Assembly (NCBI GenBank): GCA_017934745.1 | Contig: JAGBIY010000042.1 | Coordinates: 1 to 62,647, forward strand | Reading direction: 5' to 3' | DNA from: Treponema sp. | Lineage (GTDB): Bacteria > Spirochaetota > Spirochaetia > Treponematales > Treponemataceae | Length of the DNA stretch: 62,647 nucleotides | In this document: in pieces, positions 17,635 to 26,434 of the stretch | How the letters are laid out: each line of letters begins with the position of its first letter | Numbering within the stretch: the first letter of the stretch is position 1 | Position numbers and translations under genes: made by a program | The notes under the pieces: model-generated | Database searches by the model: none | The model's input: only the letters and a program-made list of their open reading frames with translations | What the model was told of the DNA's origin: nothing

Positions 17635-18342
17635 ATGAAAAAGACGATTGGATTAATGATGATTTCTATTCTTGCGCTGGCAGCATGCTCAAAGAAAAAC
17701 GGAGCTGCAACCACTGTTTCTCAGCAGAAATCAGAGACGCAGGAAGTGTCGTTGCCGGAGATACCGGCAGAGCCTGAAAAAAACGACGAGGAACCTACCG
17801 AAGCAGTTGTCGAGGAAATGAAAGAGGAACCTCCAGCTCCGGTTCAAAAGCAAGAGCCAGCCGAAGAAAAGGTGGAGAAAAAGGAGGAACCGAAAGAAGA
17901 TGTTCAGCCGCCAAGCCCAATAGACGACGAATACGCCCGCTCCGTCGGAAACGTAGCCGTCACAAAGGACAGGTTCGTAGAAGACAAGGCCGAGATACTG
18001 GGCATAATCGAAAAACTCGCAACCATAATGAAAGAAAAGAACTACGGTGCCTGGCTGAATCTTCTCGACGAAGAGTCCATTTCGTACTGGAAACAGAAGC
18101 AGAACCTCAAGAAAGCCCAGTCGCGGCTTCCGATAAAAGGCATACAGCTCCGCACGATGGAAGACTACTTCAAGTACATATTCATACCCGCCCGGCAGAA
18201 CAGGACGATAACGGAGATTAGGTACATATCCGACAAATATGTCAAGGCCATAGAAATGAAGGAATCCGTGGATTATGTTTACTATTATTTCAATAAAGTT
18301 GATGGAAAATGGATGCTCCATCTTCCTCCGTTAACCGATTGA
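17635..18342 (+). CDS. Lipoprotein with Glu/Pro-rich linker
   Basis: 235 residues. MKKTIGLMMISILALAACSKK is a lipoprotein signal with lipobox LAAC. Residues 30-105 are Glu/Pro/Lys-rich (EEPTEAVVEEMKEEPPAP) and probably an extended spacer. The C-terminal ~130 residues form a compact domain with ILGIIEKLATIMKEKNYGAW and YFKYIFIPARQNRTITEIRY, reminiscent of NTF2-like folds, though I cannot prove this. No enzyme motif. No Shine-Dalgarno precedes the ATG. Confidence 0.75.
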   Translation: MKKTIGLMMISILALAACSKKNGAATTVSQQKSETQEVSLPEIPAEPEKNDEEPTEAVVEEMKEEPPAPVQKQEPAEEKVEKKEEPKEDVQPPSPIDDEYARSVGNVAVTKDRFVEDKAEILGIIEKLATIMKEKNYGAWLNLLDEESISYWKQKQNLKKAQSRLPIKGIQLRTMEDYFKYIFIPARQNRTITEIRYISDKYVKAIEMKESVDYVYYYFNKVDGKWMLHLPPLTD

Positions 18343-18352
18343 AAAATTAAAG

Positions 18353-18381
18353 TTGCTTTTTATGGGGTGTTATTTTATACT
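18353..18381 (+). promoter_or_regulatory. Promoter of the HEAT-repeat gene
   Basis: TTGCTT (18353-18358), 17 bases, TATACT (18376-18381), followed by a ~28-base leader and TAGGAGG before the ATG at 18417. Confidence 0.6.
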
Positions 18382-18416
18382 GAACATTATTTAAGAAAAA
18401 ATCTAGGAGGATTTTT

Positions 18417-19127
18417 ATGAAATCTTTGAAAAAAACAGCTGGTGTCATCTGCGCATTGCTCGTAACTTTCGGCGCAGTTGCACAGACTAAATCAGAGAAA
18501 AGTGTTGATAGCGATTACCTCAGTACTGTTGAAGACGTTGTCATCACAGAGCTTGCAAATTCTGAAGAGCGCGACAACAAACTCGTGGCTTTGCAGTATC
18601 TTGAAGAAGCCGTGTCAGGAGGACGCGCCTCGCCAGACATGATAAGGGCCCTCGATCAGCTCGCCGGCGAAGGAATCACATCCCAGTCAAGAACAAACGG
18701 ACGCTTGATGAACAACTACCCGGACATCCGCGCAAAAGCTTGCAGACTTCTCGGACAGGTCGGAACGGAGGAGGCCAAGCAGTCGCTCGTGAAAGTCGCC
18801 CTCAACGACAACGAGCCGATGGTCCTCTCGTCTGCAATCGCGGCTCTCGGCGACATTGGAATCAACGACAATGATGAAGTCGTCAACACAATCGCATGGG
18901 CAAACAAAGGAAACAGAATCCTCAACCCGACAAGCAGCTTGGCTTCGGAAGTAATCGAAGCGTTCACGAAGCTCGCCGACTCAACAGAGGACAAGAAAGA
19001 CATGATCAACGAAGTCGCGAAAATCGCAGGCGACTACAGGTATGTCACGCCGGTAAGGCAGAGGGCTCTCGAATTGCTCAAGAAGCTCCAGTCGTCAAGC
19101 TCGTCTTCTTCATCTGACGGAAAATAA
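18417..19127 (+). CDS. Exported HEAT-repeat protein
   Basis: 236 residues, preceded by a near-perfect TAGGAGGATTTTT ribosome site. MKSLKKTAGVICALLVTFGAVAQ is a signal peptide. From residue 35 on there are repeated helix pairs of the HEAT/PBS-lyase type: DNKLVALQYLEEAV, RAKACRLLGQVGTEEAKQSL and VLSSAIAALGDIGINDNDEV. The C-terminus is a poly-Ser tract. HEAT solenoids bind proteins; here in the periplasm. Function unknown; a strong promoter and ribosome site suggest high expression. Confidence 0.8.
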   Translation: MKSLKKTAGVICALLVTFGAVAQTKSEKSVDSDYLSTVEDVVITELANSEERDNKLVALQYLEEAVSGGRASPDMIRALDQLAGEGITSQSRTNGRLMNNYPDIRAKACRLLGQVGTEEAKQSLVKVALNDNEPMVLSSAIAALGDIGINDNDEVVNTIAWANKGNRILNPTSSLASEVIEAFTKLADSTEDKKDMINEVAKIAGDYRYVTPVRQRALELLKKLQSSSSSSSSDGK

Positions 19128-19152
19128 GCCGTAAATTTTCAATTTTCAGGAA

Positions 19153-19188
19153 TAAAAAAAGCAGAGTGCCTAAACTCTGCTTTTTTTA
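19153..19188. terminator. Bidirectional terminator
   Basis: GCAGAGT (19161-19167) pairs with ACTCTGC (19174-19180), flanked by an A-run (left) and TTTTTTT (right). Shared by the HEAT-repeat gene and tRNA-Arg. Confidence 0.8.
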
Positions 19189-19221
19189 TGCGCATGAAAA
19201 ATCAAAAAGGCAAAAAAAATT

Positions 19222-19295
<74 letters not shown>

Positions 19296-19356
19296 AAAAT
19301 ATGCTTTTTAATATGACTTCAAAAGCGACAATTGTCAATAAACACTGAGAAAAAAA

Positions 19357-19941
19357 ATGGACACACTGATACTTGCATCATCGTCACCGCGAAGAAAAGA
19401 GCTGCTCGAAACAATGGGGATTCCGTTCAAAATTCATCCGGCAAACTGCGACGAAACGATTCCCGAAGGAACGGAAGCGGAAAACGCGTCAAAAATAATA
19501 GCGGAAAGAAAGGTTCTTTCACTTTTAGAGAGGCTCTCGGAGCCTGAAAAGAAGCAATTCATACTTGGGGCCGACACGACGGTAATATTCAACAGAAAAA
19601 TCTACGGAAAACCAAAAAGCAAAGAAGAAGCGAAGTCGTTCCTGCGCAGTTTTCAAGGAAGAAAGCAGGAAGTGGTGACTGGGGTAGCCCTCTTCGACCC
19701 AAGAAGCGGCTCCGTCGAATCGGCATCCGTATCTACATCTGTAGAATTCAAAAGCATGAGCGAGGAAGATCTCGAAAGGTGCATGAACGCTGAGGAGTGG
19801 AAAGATGCCGCAGGGGGGTACAAGATACAGGGGTTCTCGGCGTGCTTCATAAAAAAAATAGATGGCTCCTACAACAACGTCGTAGGCTTGCCAATCGAAG
19901 TGGTTTATGATATGTTGGTAAAACATCGTTTTGAGTTCTGA
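19357..19941 (+). CDS. maf: Maf-family nucleoside triphosphate pyrophosphatase
   Basis: 194 residues. Maf proteins hydrolyse non-canonical or canonical NTPs to monophosphates. The signature ASSSPRRKELLETMGI opens the protein; LGADTTVIFNRKIYGKPKSKEEA and AGGYKIQGFSACFIKKIDGSYNNVVGLPIE are the conserved catalytic blocks. Upstream sequence lacks a Shine-Dalgarno. It lies 140 bases before rpsB on the same strand. Confidence 0.95.
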   Translation: MDTLILASSSPRRKELLETMGIPFKIHPANCDETIPEGTEAENASKIIAERKVLSLLERLSEPEKKQFILGADTTVIFNRKIYGKPKSKEEAKSFLRSFQGRKQEVVTGVALFDPRSGSVESASVSTSVEFKSMSEEDLERCMNAEEWKDAAGGYKIQGFSACFIKKIDGSYNNVVGLPIEVVYDMLVKHRFEF

Positions 19942-20040
19942 ACTCAATCCGGTGTCGGTGATTGGAAAAGGCTGTTGGCTGCATTTCAGTTGTCGAAATT
20001 TTCCGGGCCTGGAGACAGGTTGCGAGAAACAGAGATTGGT

Positions 20041-20065
20041 GGAAAATCAGAAAAAAAGATTTTCC
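20041..20065 (+). promoter_or_regulatory. Hairpin in the rpsB leader
   Basis: GGAAAATC (20041-20048) pairs with GATTTTCC (20058-20065), nine-base loop, five bases before the AAGGAG site of rpsB. S2 represses its own mRNA in other bacteria; whether this hairpin takes part is unknown. Confidence 0.35.
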
Positions 20066-20081
20066 TGTGAAGGAGATGGTT

Positions 20082-20939
20082 ATGGCAGTAGTAACCATGA
20101 AGAATTTGCTTGAGTCTGGAGTTCATTTCGGACATCAGGTGAAACGTTGGGATCCACGCATGAAGAAGTACATCTTCGCAGAGCGCAATGGAATTCATAT
20201 TATCGACTTGCAGAAGACAATCGCAGCTATCAAGGATTCATACGAAGCTGTCCGCAAGATTGTGTCTTCTGGAAAATCTGTCCTTTTCGTTGGAACAAAA
20301 AAGCAGGCACAGCAGGCCATCCAGAAAGAAGCCGAGCGCTGTGGAATGTACTATGTAAACAACCGCTGGCTTGGTGGTATGCTTACAAACTTCGCTACAA
20401 TCAAAAAATCACTCCAGAGACTCAAGAAAATCGAGAAAATGGAAGTCGACGGTACTTTCAATGACCTCACAAAGAAGGAAGTCGCCGGTCTCCAGAAAGA
20501 AAAGGCAAAGCTTGAGAAGAACCTCGGCGGTGTGAAGGACATGAAGGAACTCCCAGGAGTCATCTTCATCATCGACACACACAAAGAGCAGAACGCTGTC
20601 GCGGAAGCCATCAGGATGAAGATTCCTGTAGTCGCAGTCGTCGACACAAACTGCAACCCAGAGGGAATCACATATCCTATTCCAGGAAACGACGACGCCA
20701 TCCGCGCCATCTCTCTCTTTACTTCTGTTATCGCGAACGCCGTACTCGAAGCCGACAACGAGCAGGGGCTCAAAGTCATCGAGACTCTCGGCGACGAGGA
20801 AGAGGTTGTCACAGACGCTTCCACAAAGGAAGAGGATGTTGAAGTTGACTACAGCAACTACACACCTTCTGCCGATGACAAGAACAACAAGAACGAAGAT
20901 TCTGACGTTGTTGACTACGAAGAGAAATTCACTAAATAA
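20082..20939 (+). CDS. rpsB: 30S ribosomal protein S2
   Basis: 285 residues from ATG at 20082, seven bases after AAGGAGATGG; an in-frame extension of 40 residues upstream has no family similarity and is rejected. S2 hallmarks: [33 protein letters not shown] and [16 protein letters not shown]. The last ~45 residues are an acidic tail ([20 protein letters not shown]), longer than in E. coli. Starts the rpsB-tsf pair. Confidence 0.97.
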   Translation: MAVVTMKNLLESGVHFGHQVKRWDPRMKKYIFAERNGIHIIDLQKTIAAIKDSYEAVRKIVSSGKSVLFVGTKKQAQQAIQKEAERCGMYYVNNRWLGGMLTNFATIKKSLQRLKKIEKMEVDGTFNDLTKKEVAGLQKEKAKLEKNLGGVKDMKELPGVIFIIDTHKEQNAVAEAIRMKIPVVAVVDTNCNPEGITYPIPGNDDAIRAISLFTSVIANAVLEADNEQGLKVIETLGDEEEVVTDASTKEEDVEVDYSNYTPSADDKNNKNEDSDVVDYEEKFTK

Positions 20940-20976
20940 GTGATTTTCCGTGTTTGAATAATTTAGGAGAATAACA

Positions 20977-21810
20977 ATGGCTTTTAGCGCCGCTGATGTA
21001 AAAGCACTGCGTGAGGCTACTGGAGCTGGAATGCTTGACTGCAAAAAAGCTCTTCAGGATGCAAATGGCGACATCGCAGAAGCTGAGAAAATCTTGAAAG
21101 AAAAAGGTCTTGCCGCGATGGCGAAACGCACCGACAGAGCCGCTGGCGAAGGTCGCATCGTCATCAAGCAGGACGGAAACAAAGTTGCCATGGTCGAAGT
21201 GGTCTGCGAGACGGACTTCGTCGCCAACAACCCGGATTTCGTTGCCGTTGCAGAAAAGGCTTGCGATGTCACGCTCAAGAGTGGCAGCTCAGAACTCAAC
21301 GCAGAACACAAGGCTCTCATCGACGAGGTCTTGATTAAGTTCCGCGAGAACATCTCTGTCCGCCGCGCTGTCTGCATCGATGTTCCATCAAACGCAGCTG
21401 TCGGCACATACGTCCACTCTGACAACAAGACTGGCGCAATTGTAATCGTTGAAGGTTCCGACGCAGACGATGTGAAGACATTCGCAAAAGACTGCTGTCT
21501 GCACCTTGCGGCTTTCACTCCAGAATACGTCACGAAAGCGGATGTTCCACAGAGCTTCATCGACGAGCAGAAAGAGATTTTCTCTGCCCAGATGGCTCAG
21601 GACGAAAAAATGGCTTCAAAACCAGAGAACGTCAAGGCTGGAATCCTTCAGGGAAAAATCAACAAGCTCCTCGCAGAAAGCTGCTTCGTTGACCAAGCGT
21701 TCGTAAAAGACGACAAAGTAACAGTTTCTAAGAAACTCGAAGAAGTCGGAAAGGCTGTCGGTGCAAAGCTTTCATTCGGCAAGATTTCTCTCTTCGTTCT
21801 TGGAAAATAA
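20977..21810 (+). CDS. tsf: Elongation factor Ts
   Basis: 277 residues. EF-Ts exchanges GDP for GTP on EF-Tu. The N-terminal UBA-like domain DVKALREATGAGMLDCKKAL and the core motif VEVVCETDFVANNPDF are diagnostic. A clear TAGGAG ribosome site lies upstream; 37 bases separate it from rpsB. A terminator follows. Confidence 0.97.
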   Translation: MAFSAADVKALREATGAGMLDCKKALQDANGDIAEAEKILKEKGLAAMAKRTDRAAGEGRIVIKQDGNKVAMVEVVCETDFVANNPDFVAVAEKACDVTLKSGSSELNAEHKALIDEVLIKFRENISVRRAVCIDVPSNAAVGTYVHSDNKTGAIVIVEGSDADDVKTFAKDCCLHLAAFTPEYVTKADVPQSFIDEQKEIFSAQMAQDEKMASKPENVKAGILQGKINKLLAESCFVDQAFVKDDKVTVSKKLEEVGKAVGAKLSFGKISLFVLGK

Positions 21811-21866
21811 CTCTGTCTGATATCTTGCATGAATCTATCGATTAGAAGACAAGATTGACTTACAGG

Positions 21867-21903
21867 AGCGGTCGGGGTTCACTGAATTCTGACCGCTTTT
21901 TTA
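21867..21903 (+). terminator. Terminator after tsf
   Basis: AGCGGTC (21867-21873) pairs with GACCGCT (21891-21897), then TTTTT. It separates rpsB-tsf from frr. Confidence 0.8.
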
Positions 21904-21941
21904 ATTTTGCAGTTTGCTAATTTATTTTTAAGGAGCAAAAT

Positions 21942-22484
21942 ATGGCTTTTGACGCAACATCCCACATGGAAAAATCTCTCGCATCTTTCAAAGACGCGCT
22001 CAACACAATCAGAACAGGAAGGGCCTCGGCATCCATCTTCGACAAGGTTCGTGTCGACTACTATGGAACAAAGACTCCGTTGAACCAGGTGGCCACAGTT
22101 TCGATACCGGACGCACGCACTGTAGTTTTGGCTCCTTTTGACAAATCCCTCATCTCTGAAATCGAAAAGGCAATCCAGATTGCGGATTTGGGGCTCAACC
22201 CTTCAAACGACGGAAAAGTCATCAGAATCGCGATTCCGGCTTTGACTGCCGACAGAAGAAAGGAGCTTGTCAAGCAGACGAAGACACTTTCCGAGCAATA
22301 CAAGACTGCGATAAGGAACGTTCGCCGCGACGGCAACGACGACCTGAAAAAGCAGCAGAAGGCAAGCGAAATTACTGAAGACCAGTTGAAGAAAGAGACC
22401 GATAATCTCCAGAAACTCACTGACAAATACATTGCCGAAATCGACAAAGCATTGGACGCGAAAGAAAAGGAAATTCTTGCGTAA
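21942..22484 (+). CDS. frr: Ribosome recycling factor
   Basis: 180 residues, slightly shorter than E. coli RRF (185). It splits post-termination ribosomes with EF-G. Conserved blocks: LNTIRTGRASASIFDKV, VDYYGTKTPLNQVATVSIPDARTVVLAPFD and TADRRKELVKQ, RNVRRDGND. AAGGAGC ribosome site. First gene of frr-uppS-cdsA-dxr-rseP. Confidence 0.97.
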   Translation: MAFDATSHMEKSLASFKDALNTIRTGRASASIFDKVRVDYYGTKTPLNQVATVSIPDARTVVLAPFDKSLISEIEKAIQIADLGLNPSNDGKVIRIAIPALTADRRKELVKQTKTLSEQYKTAIRNVRRDGNDDLKKQQKASEITEDQLKKETDNLQKLTDKYIAEIDKALDAKEKEILA

Positions 22485-22489
22485 TCCAA

Positions 22490-23263
22490 ATGAGCAACTC
22501 GATTATTCAGGCAAATTCACAAGAGATTGAAGAGCTGAAGTCCAACGGAGTTCCCGTCCATATTGGAATAATAATGGATGGGAACGGGCGATGGGCGAAG
22601 AACAGGGGACTGCCGAGGACTGCCGGCCACAAAGAAGGCCTGACATCCGCCAAGAGAATCGTGGCCGCGGCGGCGTCTCTCGGTGTGAAATTTGTCACAT
22701 TGTATACATTCTCAACTGAAAATTGGAAACGCGCCCAAGAAGAAGTCGGATATTTGATGGGGCTGATAAAAGGGCACCTTCGCGCAGAATTTGAATTCTA
22801 CAAGAAAAACGGCATCAGAATAGAGCATATAGGCGACATAGACGGGCTTCCAGACGATGTCAAAAATGAAATTCTCAAGGCAAAAGAGGACACAGCATCA
22901 TTCACGGGAACGACTTGCGTTCTTGCCATAAATTATGGAAGCAGGGATGAAATAGTCCGTGGCATAAGAAAGATTGTCGCATCTGGGAAACAGCCTGAAG
23001 ACATAACCGAAGACGCAGTGTCGGAGGCACTGGACGTGAGAGATTTGCCCGATGTGGATTTGATGATACGGACAGGCGGAGAAGAGAGGCTCAGCAACTT
23101 TTTGCTTTGGCAGTGCGCCTATGCGGAATTTGTTTTTACAAACACTCTTTGGCCGGATTATAATGAAAATGAATTTTTTTCTGATATTGCTCAATTTCAG
23201 AAACGAAATAGAAGATTTGGCGGAGTTCCTGGGCAGAATGGAACTGGAGAACCTTCAAAATAG
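22490..23263 (+). CDS. uppS: Undecaprenyl (isoprenyl) diphosphate synthase
   Basis: 257 residues. Cis-prenyltransferase making the C55 lipid carrier for peptidoglycan. Signature HIGIIMDGNGRWAKNRGLPR (catalytic Asp), TLYTFSTENWKR and RTGGEERLSNFLLWQCAYAEF are all present. It starts six bases after the frr stop with no strong ribosome site, suggesting translational coupling. Confidence 0.96.
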   Translation: MSNSIIQANSQEIEELKSNGVPVHIGIIMDGNGRWAKNRGLPRTAGHKEGLTSAKRIVAAAASLGVKFVTLYTFSTENWKRAQEEVGYLMGLIKGHLRAEFEFYKKNGIRIEHIGDIDGLPDDVKNEILKAKEDTASFTGTTCVLAINYGSRDEIVRGIRKIVASGKQPEDITEDAVSEALDVRDLPDVDLMIRTGGEERLSNFLLWQCAYAEFVFTNTLWPDYNENEFFSDIAQFQKRNRRFGGVPGQNGTGEPSK

Positions 23264-23312
23264 ACCGGCTGAAACAAGAAAAGTTCAATCGGATTAAAAG
23301 GAGCATTTTTTT

Positions 23313-24188
23313 ATGAACAAAGTACTTCCAAGGCTTTTCACTTTTTTTGTCGGTGTGCCTCTATTTATCGGACTTGTATTTTTTGACGTGCTGCATCATC
23401 TTCCACTTCATGTCGTGATTGTCCTTTTTTCGACATTTGCGGCAAACGAGATGAACAACCTCTTGAGCACGAAATTCAAGACGCAGCCAAAAATGCTTGT
23501 CATTCCGATGACCATGCTGACGACTCTTTCCGCAGCTCTGAGCGCGATTCTTTTCTCAAATTCACCGGAAAGCCAGACAGTGAGCAACGCCTTGATGAAC
23601 TATGTCTTCATGGGAACAATCATGGTCTGCCTTTCATACGAGGTATTCTCTCTGAAAACGTTCGAGGACTCCAACAGCAGGATAGTGACATCGGCGTTCA
23701 CGATTCTTTACTGCGGATTTTTCACGGCCTTCATATCAAGGATGACGGCGATTGAGCATTCGCAGATGATTCTGGCGGTGTATCTCGGCATGGTGTTCTT
23801 CTGCGATTCCTTGGCATGGTTCTTTGGAAACCTCTTCGGAAAAAACAACAAGGGATTCGTGAAAGCAAGCCCGAACAAGAGCATCGCAGGATTCTGCGGA
23901 GGCTTCTTCGGCTCTGTCTTGATAGGAGTCATAGCGCATTTTTACTGGCTTGAGGACTCGATATTCGGAGAGGATTCGGCATCAGGAATCGTAAAAGTCG
24001 TTGCGCTGGGGCTTTTGACGGCATTCGCGGCAATCGTAGGAGACTTGGTGGAATCCGTCTTCAAGCGGTCGGCAGGAATAAAGGACAGCGGACATTTGAT
24101 TCCTGGAAGAGGCGGCATGTTGGACTCCCTAGACTCAATCGTGTTCGCCGCTCCGGTGTATTACTTGGCGTACACGCTTCTTTTCTGA
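23313..24188 (+). CDS. cdsA: Phosphatidate cytidylyltransferase
   Basis: 291 residues with about eight hydrophobic segments; an inner-membrane enzyme making CDP-diacylglycerol. The CDS signature near the end (SVFKRSAGIKDSGHLIPGRGGMLDSLDS) carries the metal-binding residues. AAAAGGAG ribosome site upstream. Follows uppS in the envelope-lipid operon. Confidence 0.95.
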   Translation: MNKVLPRLFTFFVGVPLFIGLVFFDVLHHLPLHVVIVLFSTFAANEMNNLLSTKFKTQPKMLVIPMTMLTTLSAALSAILFSNSPESQTVSNALMNYVFMGTIMVCLSYEVFSLKTFEDSNSRIVTSAFTILYCGFFTAFISRMTAIEHSQMILAVYLGMVFFCDSLAWFFGNLFGKNNKGFVKASPNKSIAGFCGGFFGSVLIGVIAHFYWLEDSIFGEDSASGIVKVVALGLLTAFAAIVGDLVESVFKRSAGIKDSGHLIPGRGGMLDSLDSIVFAAPVYYLAYTLLF

Positions 24189-24201
24189 GTGGACAGAGCA
24201 G

Positions 24202-25326
24202 ATGAAAAGAGTCCTTGTTCTTGGCTGTACCGGCTCCATAGGTTCCAGCACTCTCGACATAATAAGAAACGAAAAAGAATTTGAAGTATGCGCCTTGACA
24301 GCTAATTCCAACAAGGCAAAACTCGACGGGCTTTCCTCGGAATTCGGCTGCCCTTCTCTTCTTTTCTCTGAAATAAAATCCAGCATAAAATCGGCCGTGT
24401 CATCGCTCATTCAAAAGACGAAACCGGACATAGTAGTGAACGGCATAGCCGGAAGCGCAGGACTTGTCCCAAGCATAGCGGTGCTGGAAAACGGAATCGA
24501 CTTGGCTTTGGCGAACAAAGAATCTGTCGTCATGGCGGGTCCCATAATCTTTGAGCTGGCGGCGAAAAACGGCTGCAGGATTCTTCCAGTCGACTCGGAG
24601 CATTCAGCGATATTCACACTGCTCAACCAATGCGGAAAAGAGAACGTGGACAAGCTGATAATAACAGCGAGCGGAGGGCCTTTCAGAACGTGGCCGTCGG
24701 AAAAGATAAAGACGGCGACATTGAACGACGCGCTGAATCATCCGACGTGGAACATGGGAACAAAAATAACAGTCGACTCAGCGACACTCGGAAACAAGGG
24801 ACTTGAGGTGATAGAGGCCAAGCGGCTTTTTGGATTCTCGACAGAGCAGATTCAAGTCGTAGTGCATCCGCAGAGCATCGTCCATTCGCTCGTCAGAACG
24901 AAAGACGGAATCGTATATGGACAGTTCAGCGAACCAGACATGAAGCATCCGATAATCTCCGCGTTGACTTTTCCGGAAGTGAAAAAAGATTACATGAAGC
25001 CGTTCGATTTGACAGATTTTTCCGACTCTGCAACGAAAACACGGACACTTACTTTTGAGAAACCGAGGACTGATGATTTTCCGCTTTTGAATCTGGCATT
25101 CGAAGCGGCGAAGACGGACGGATTCGCGCCGATAGCGTTCAATGCAGCGAACGAGATTGCGGCGTGGGCGTTCATAGAAGGAAAAATATCCTTTCCAAAA
25201 ATCTCGGAGACTGTCGAATTCGCGTTGAATGCGAAAAACTGGTCTACCGTGGTCAGGGACACTGAAGATGTTTTCGAGGCTGACAGGGAAGCCAGAGAAA
25301 TCGCCACAGATTTTTTGAAGAATTGA
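24202..25326 (+). CDS. dxr: 1-deoxy-D-xylulose 5-phosphate reductoisomerase
   Basis: 374 residues. Second step of the MEP isoprenoid pathway, feeding uppS. NADPH-binding GCTGSIGSSTLDIIRN, the ANKESVVMAGP motif, metal/substrate site LPVDSEHSAIF, and ASGGPFRTWP and HPTWNMGTKITVDSATLGNK are all recognisable. 13 bases after cdsA; one base before the rseP start. Confidence 0.97.
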   Translation: MKRVLVLGCTGSIGSSTLDIIRNEKEFEVCALTANSNKAKLDGLSSEFGCPSLLFSEIKSSIKSAVSSLIQKTKPDIVVNGIAGSAGLVPSIAVLENGIDLALANKESVVMAGPIIFELAAKNGCRILPVDSEHSAIFTLLNQCGKENVDKLIITASGGPFRTWPSEKIKTATLNDALNHPTWNMGTKITVDSATLGNKGLEVIEAKRLFGFSTEQIQVVVHPQSIVHSLVRTKDGIVYGQFSEPDMKHPIISALTFPEVKKDYMKPFDLTDFSDSATKTRTLTFEKPRTDDFPLLNLAFEAAKTDGFAPIAFNAANEIAAWAFIEGKISFPKISETVEFALNAKNWSTVVRDTEDVFEADREAREIATDFLKN

Positions 25327-25327
25327 C

Positions 25328-26434
25328 ATGCACATCTTGTTCGGAATCGTCCTGCTTGGACTAATCGTTTTTTTTCACGAGCTTGGTCATTTCGCCGCAA
25401 GCAGAATTTGCGGAGTGAAAGTCGAATCGTTCTCAATCGGTATGGGGCCTGTCCTTCTGCACAAAGAAAAATGGGGAACAGACTGGAGAATTTCACTATT
25501 TCCATTCGGCGGGTACTGCGCCATGAAAGGCGAAAAAGACATTGACGATGAAAATTCCGATTTGTTGGCAGCTCCCGCGGACTCTTTTTTCGGCGTGAAA
25601 GCCATTTTCAGGGCGATTATCGGAGCGGCAGGTCCCGCGGCAAATTTTATTTTTGCGATTCTCGCTTTTTCTTCTATATTTATGGTCGGATATTCATATT
25701 ACTCGTCCGAACCTGTCGTACAGATTGCAAGCGAGATATATCCAGAAACGCATTCTGCTGCTTACGACGGAGGAATAAGGACTGGCGACAGGATTCTGAA
25801 AATCAACGGAGAGTCTGTTTCGGCTTTCACGGACATTCAAGAAATTGTGTCGCAGAGGCCAGACGAGGATTTGACTATCGAAGTTCAGAGGGAAAGCGAA
25901 AGACTTTCGTTCACAGTGCATTCGGACTTTTCGGAAGAGACAAAAAAAGACGGCTCTGTTGAAAGGAAAGGAAAAATCGGAGTGATGTCGATGAAGGAGA
26001 TGAAGAGCGGCATCGCTTTTCACCGCGCGATTTTGAAAGGAGCGGAGCAAGCCGCCACGACGACAAGGCTTTACGCAGAAGGAATCGTTTCGATTTTCAA
26101 AAAAGGCGGAGCCGAGTTTTCCGAATCGGTGAGCGGGCCTGCGAGAATAACGACGATGCTTGGTGGAAGCACGAAGCACGGATTCGCGGCGACAATGGAT
26201 TTCATGGCCTCCATAAGCATCGCCCTGTTCTTCATGAATCTCCTGCCGGTACCGGTATTGGACGGTTGGCTCGTCCTCGTCTCTGTCATCGAAGCCGTGT
26301 TCAGAATCAGGATTCCGAGGAAGGCGAGGACAATCGCCCAAACAGTCGGAATCTGCTTGATAGTCTTGCTATTCTTGTTCGCCATGGCGAGCGACATAAA
26401 ATATTTTGTGGGGTTGTTTCATGCAAAAAATTAG
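25328..26434 (+). CDS. rseP: Site-2 intramembrane metalloprotease RseP
   Basis: 368 residues. Zinc protease motif FFHELGHF in the first membrane segment (residue ~17), a PDZ-type domain in the middle (GGIRTGDRILKINGESVSAF), and the second active-site segment NLLPVPVLDGW before the last membrane helix. It cleaves membrane proteins such as anti-sigma factors or signal remnants. Starts one base after the dxr stop; its 3' end overlaps the next gene by 14 bases. No cognate anti-sigma factor is in view. Confidence 0.95.
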   Translation: MHILFGIVLLGLIVFFHELGHFAASRICGVKVESFSIGMGPVLLHKEKWGTDWRISLFPFGGYCAMKGEKDIDDENSDLLAAPADSFFGVKAIFRAIIGAAGPAANFIFAILAFSSIFMVGYSYYSSEPVVQIASEIYPETHSAAYDGGIRTGDRILKINGESVSAFTDIQEIVSQRPDEDLTIEVQRESERLSFTVHSDFSEETKKDGSVERKGKIGVMSMKEMKSGIAFHRAILKGAEQAATTTRLYAEGIVSIFKKGGAEFSESVSGPARITTMLGGSTKHGFAATMDFMASISIALFFMNLLPVPVLDGWLVLVSVIEAVFRIRIPRKARTIAQTVGICLIVLLFLFAMASDIKYFVGLFHAKN

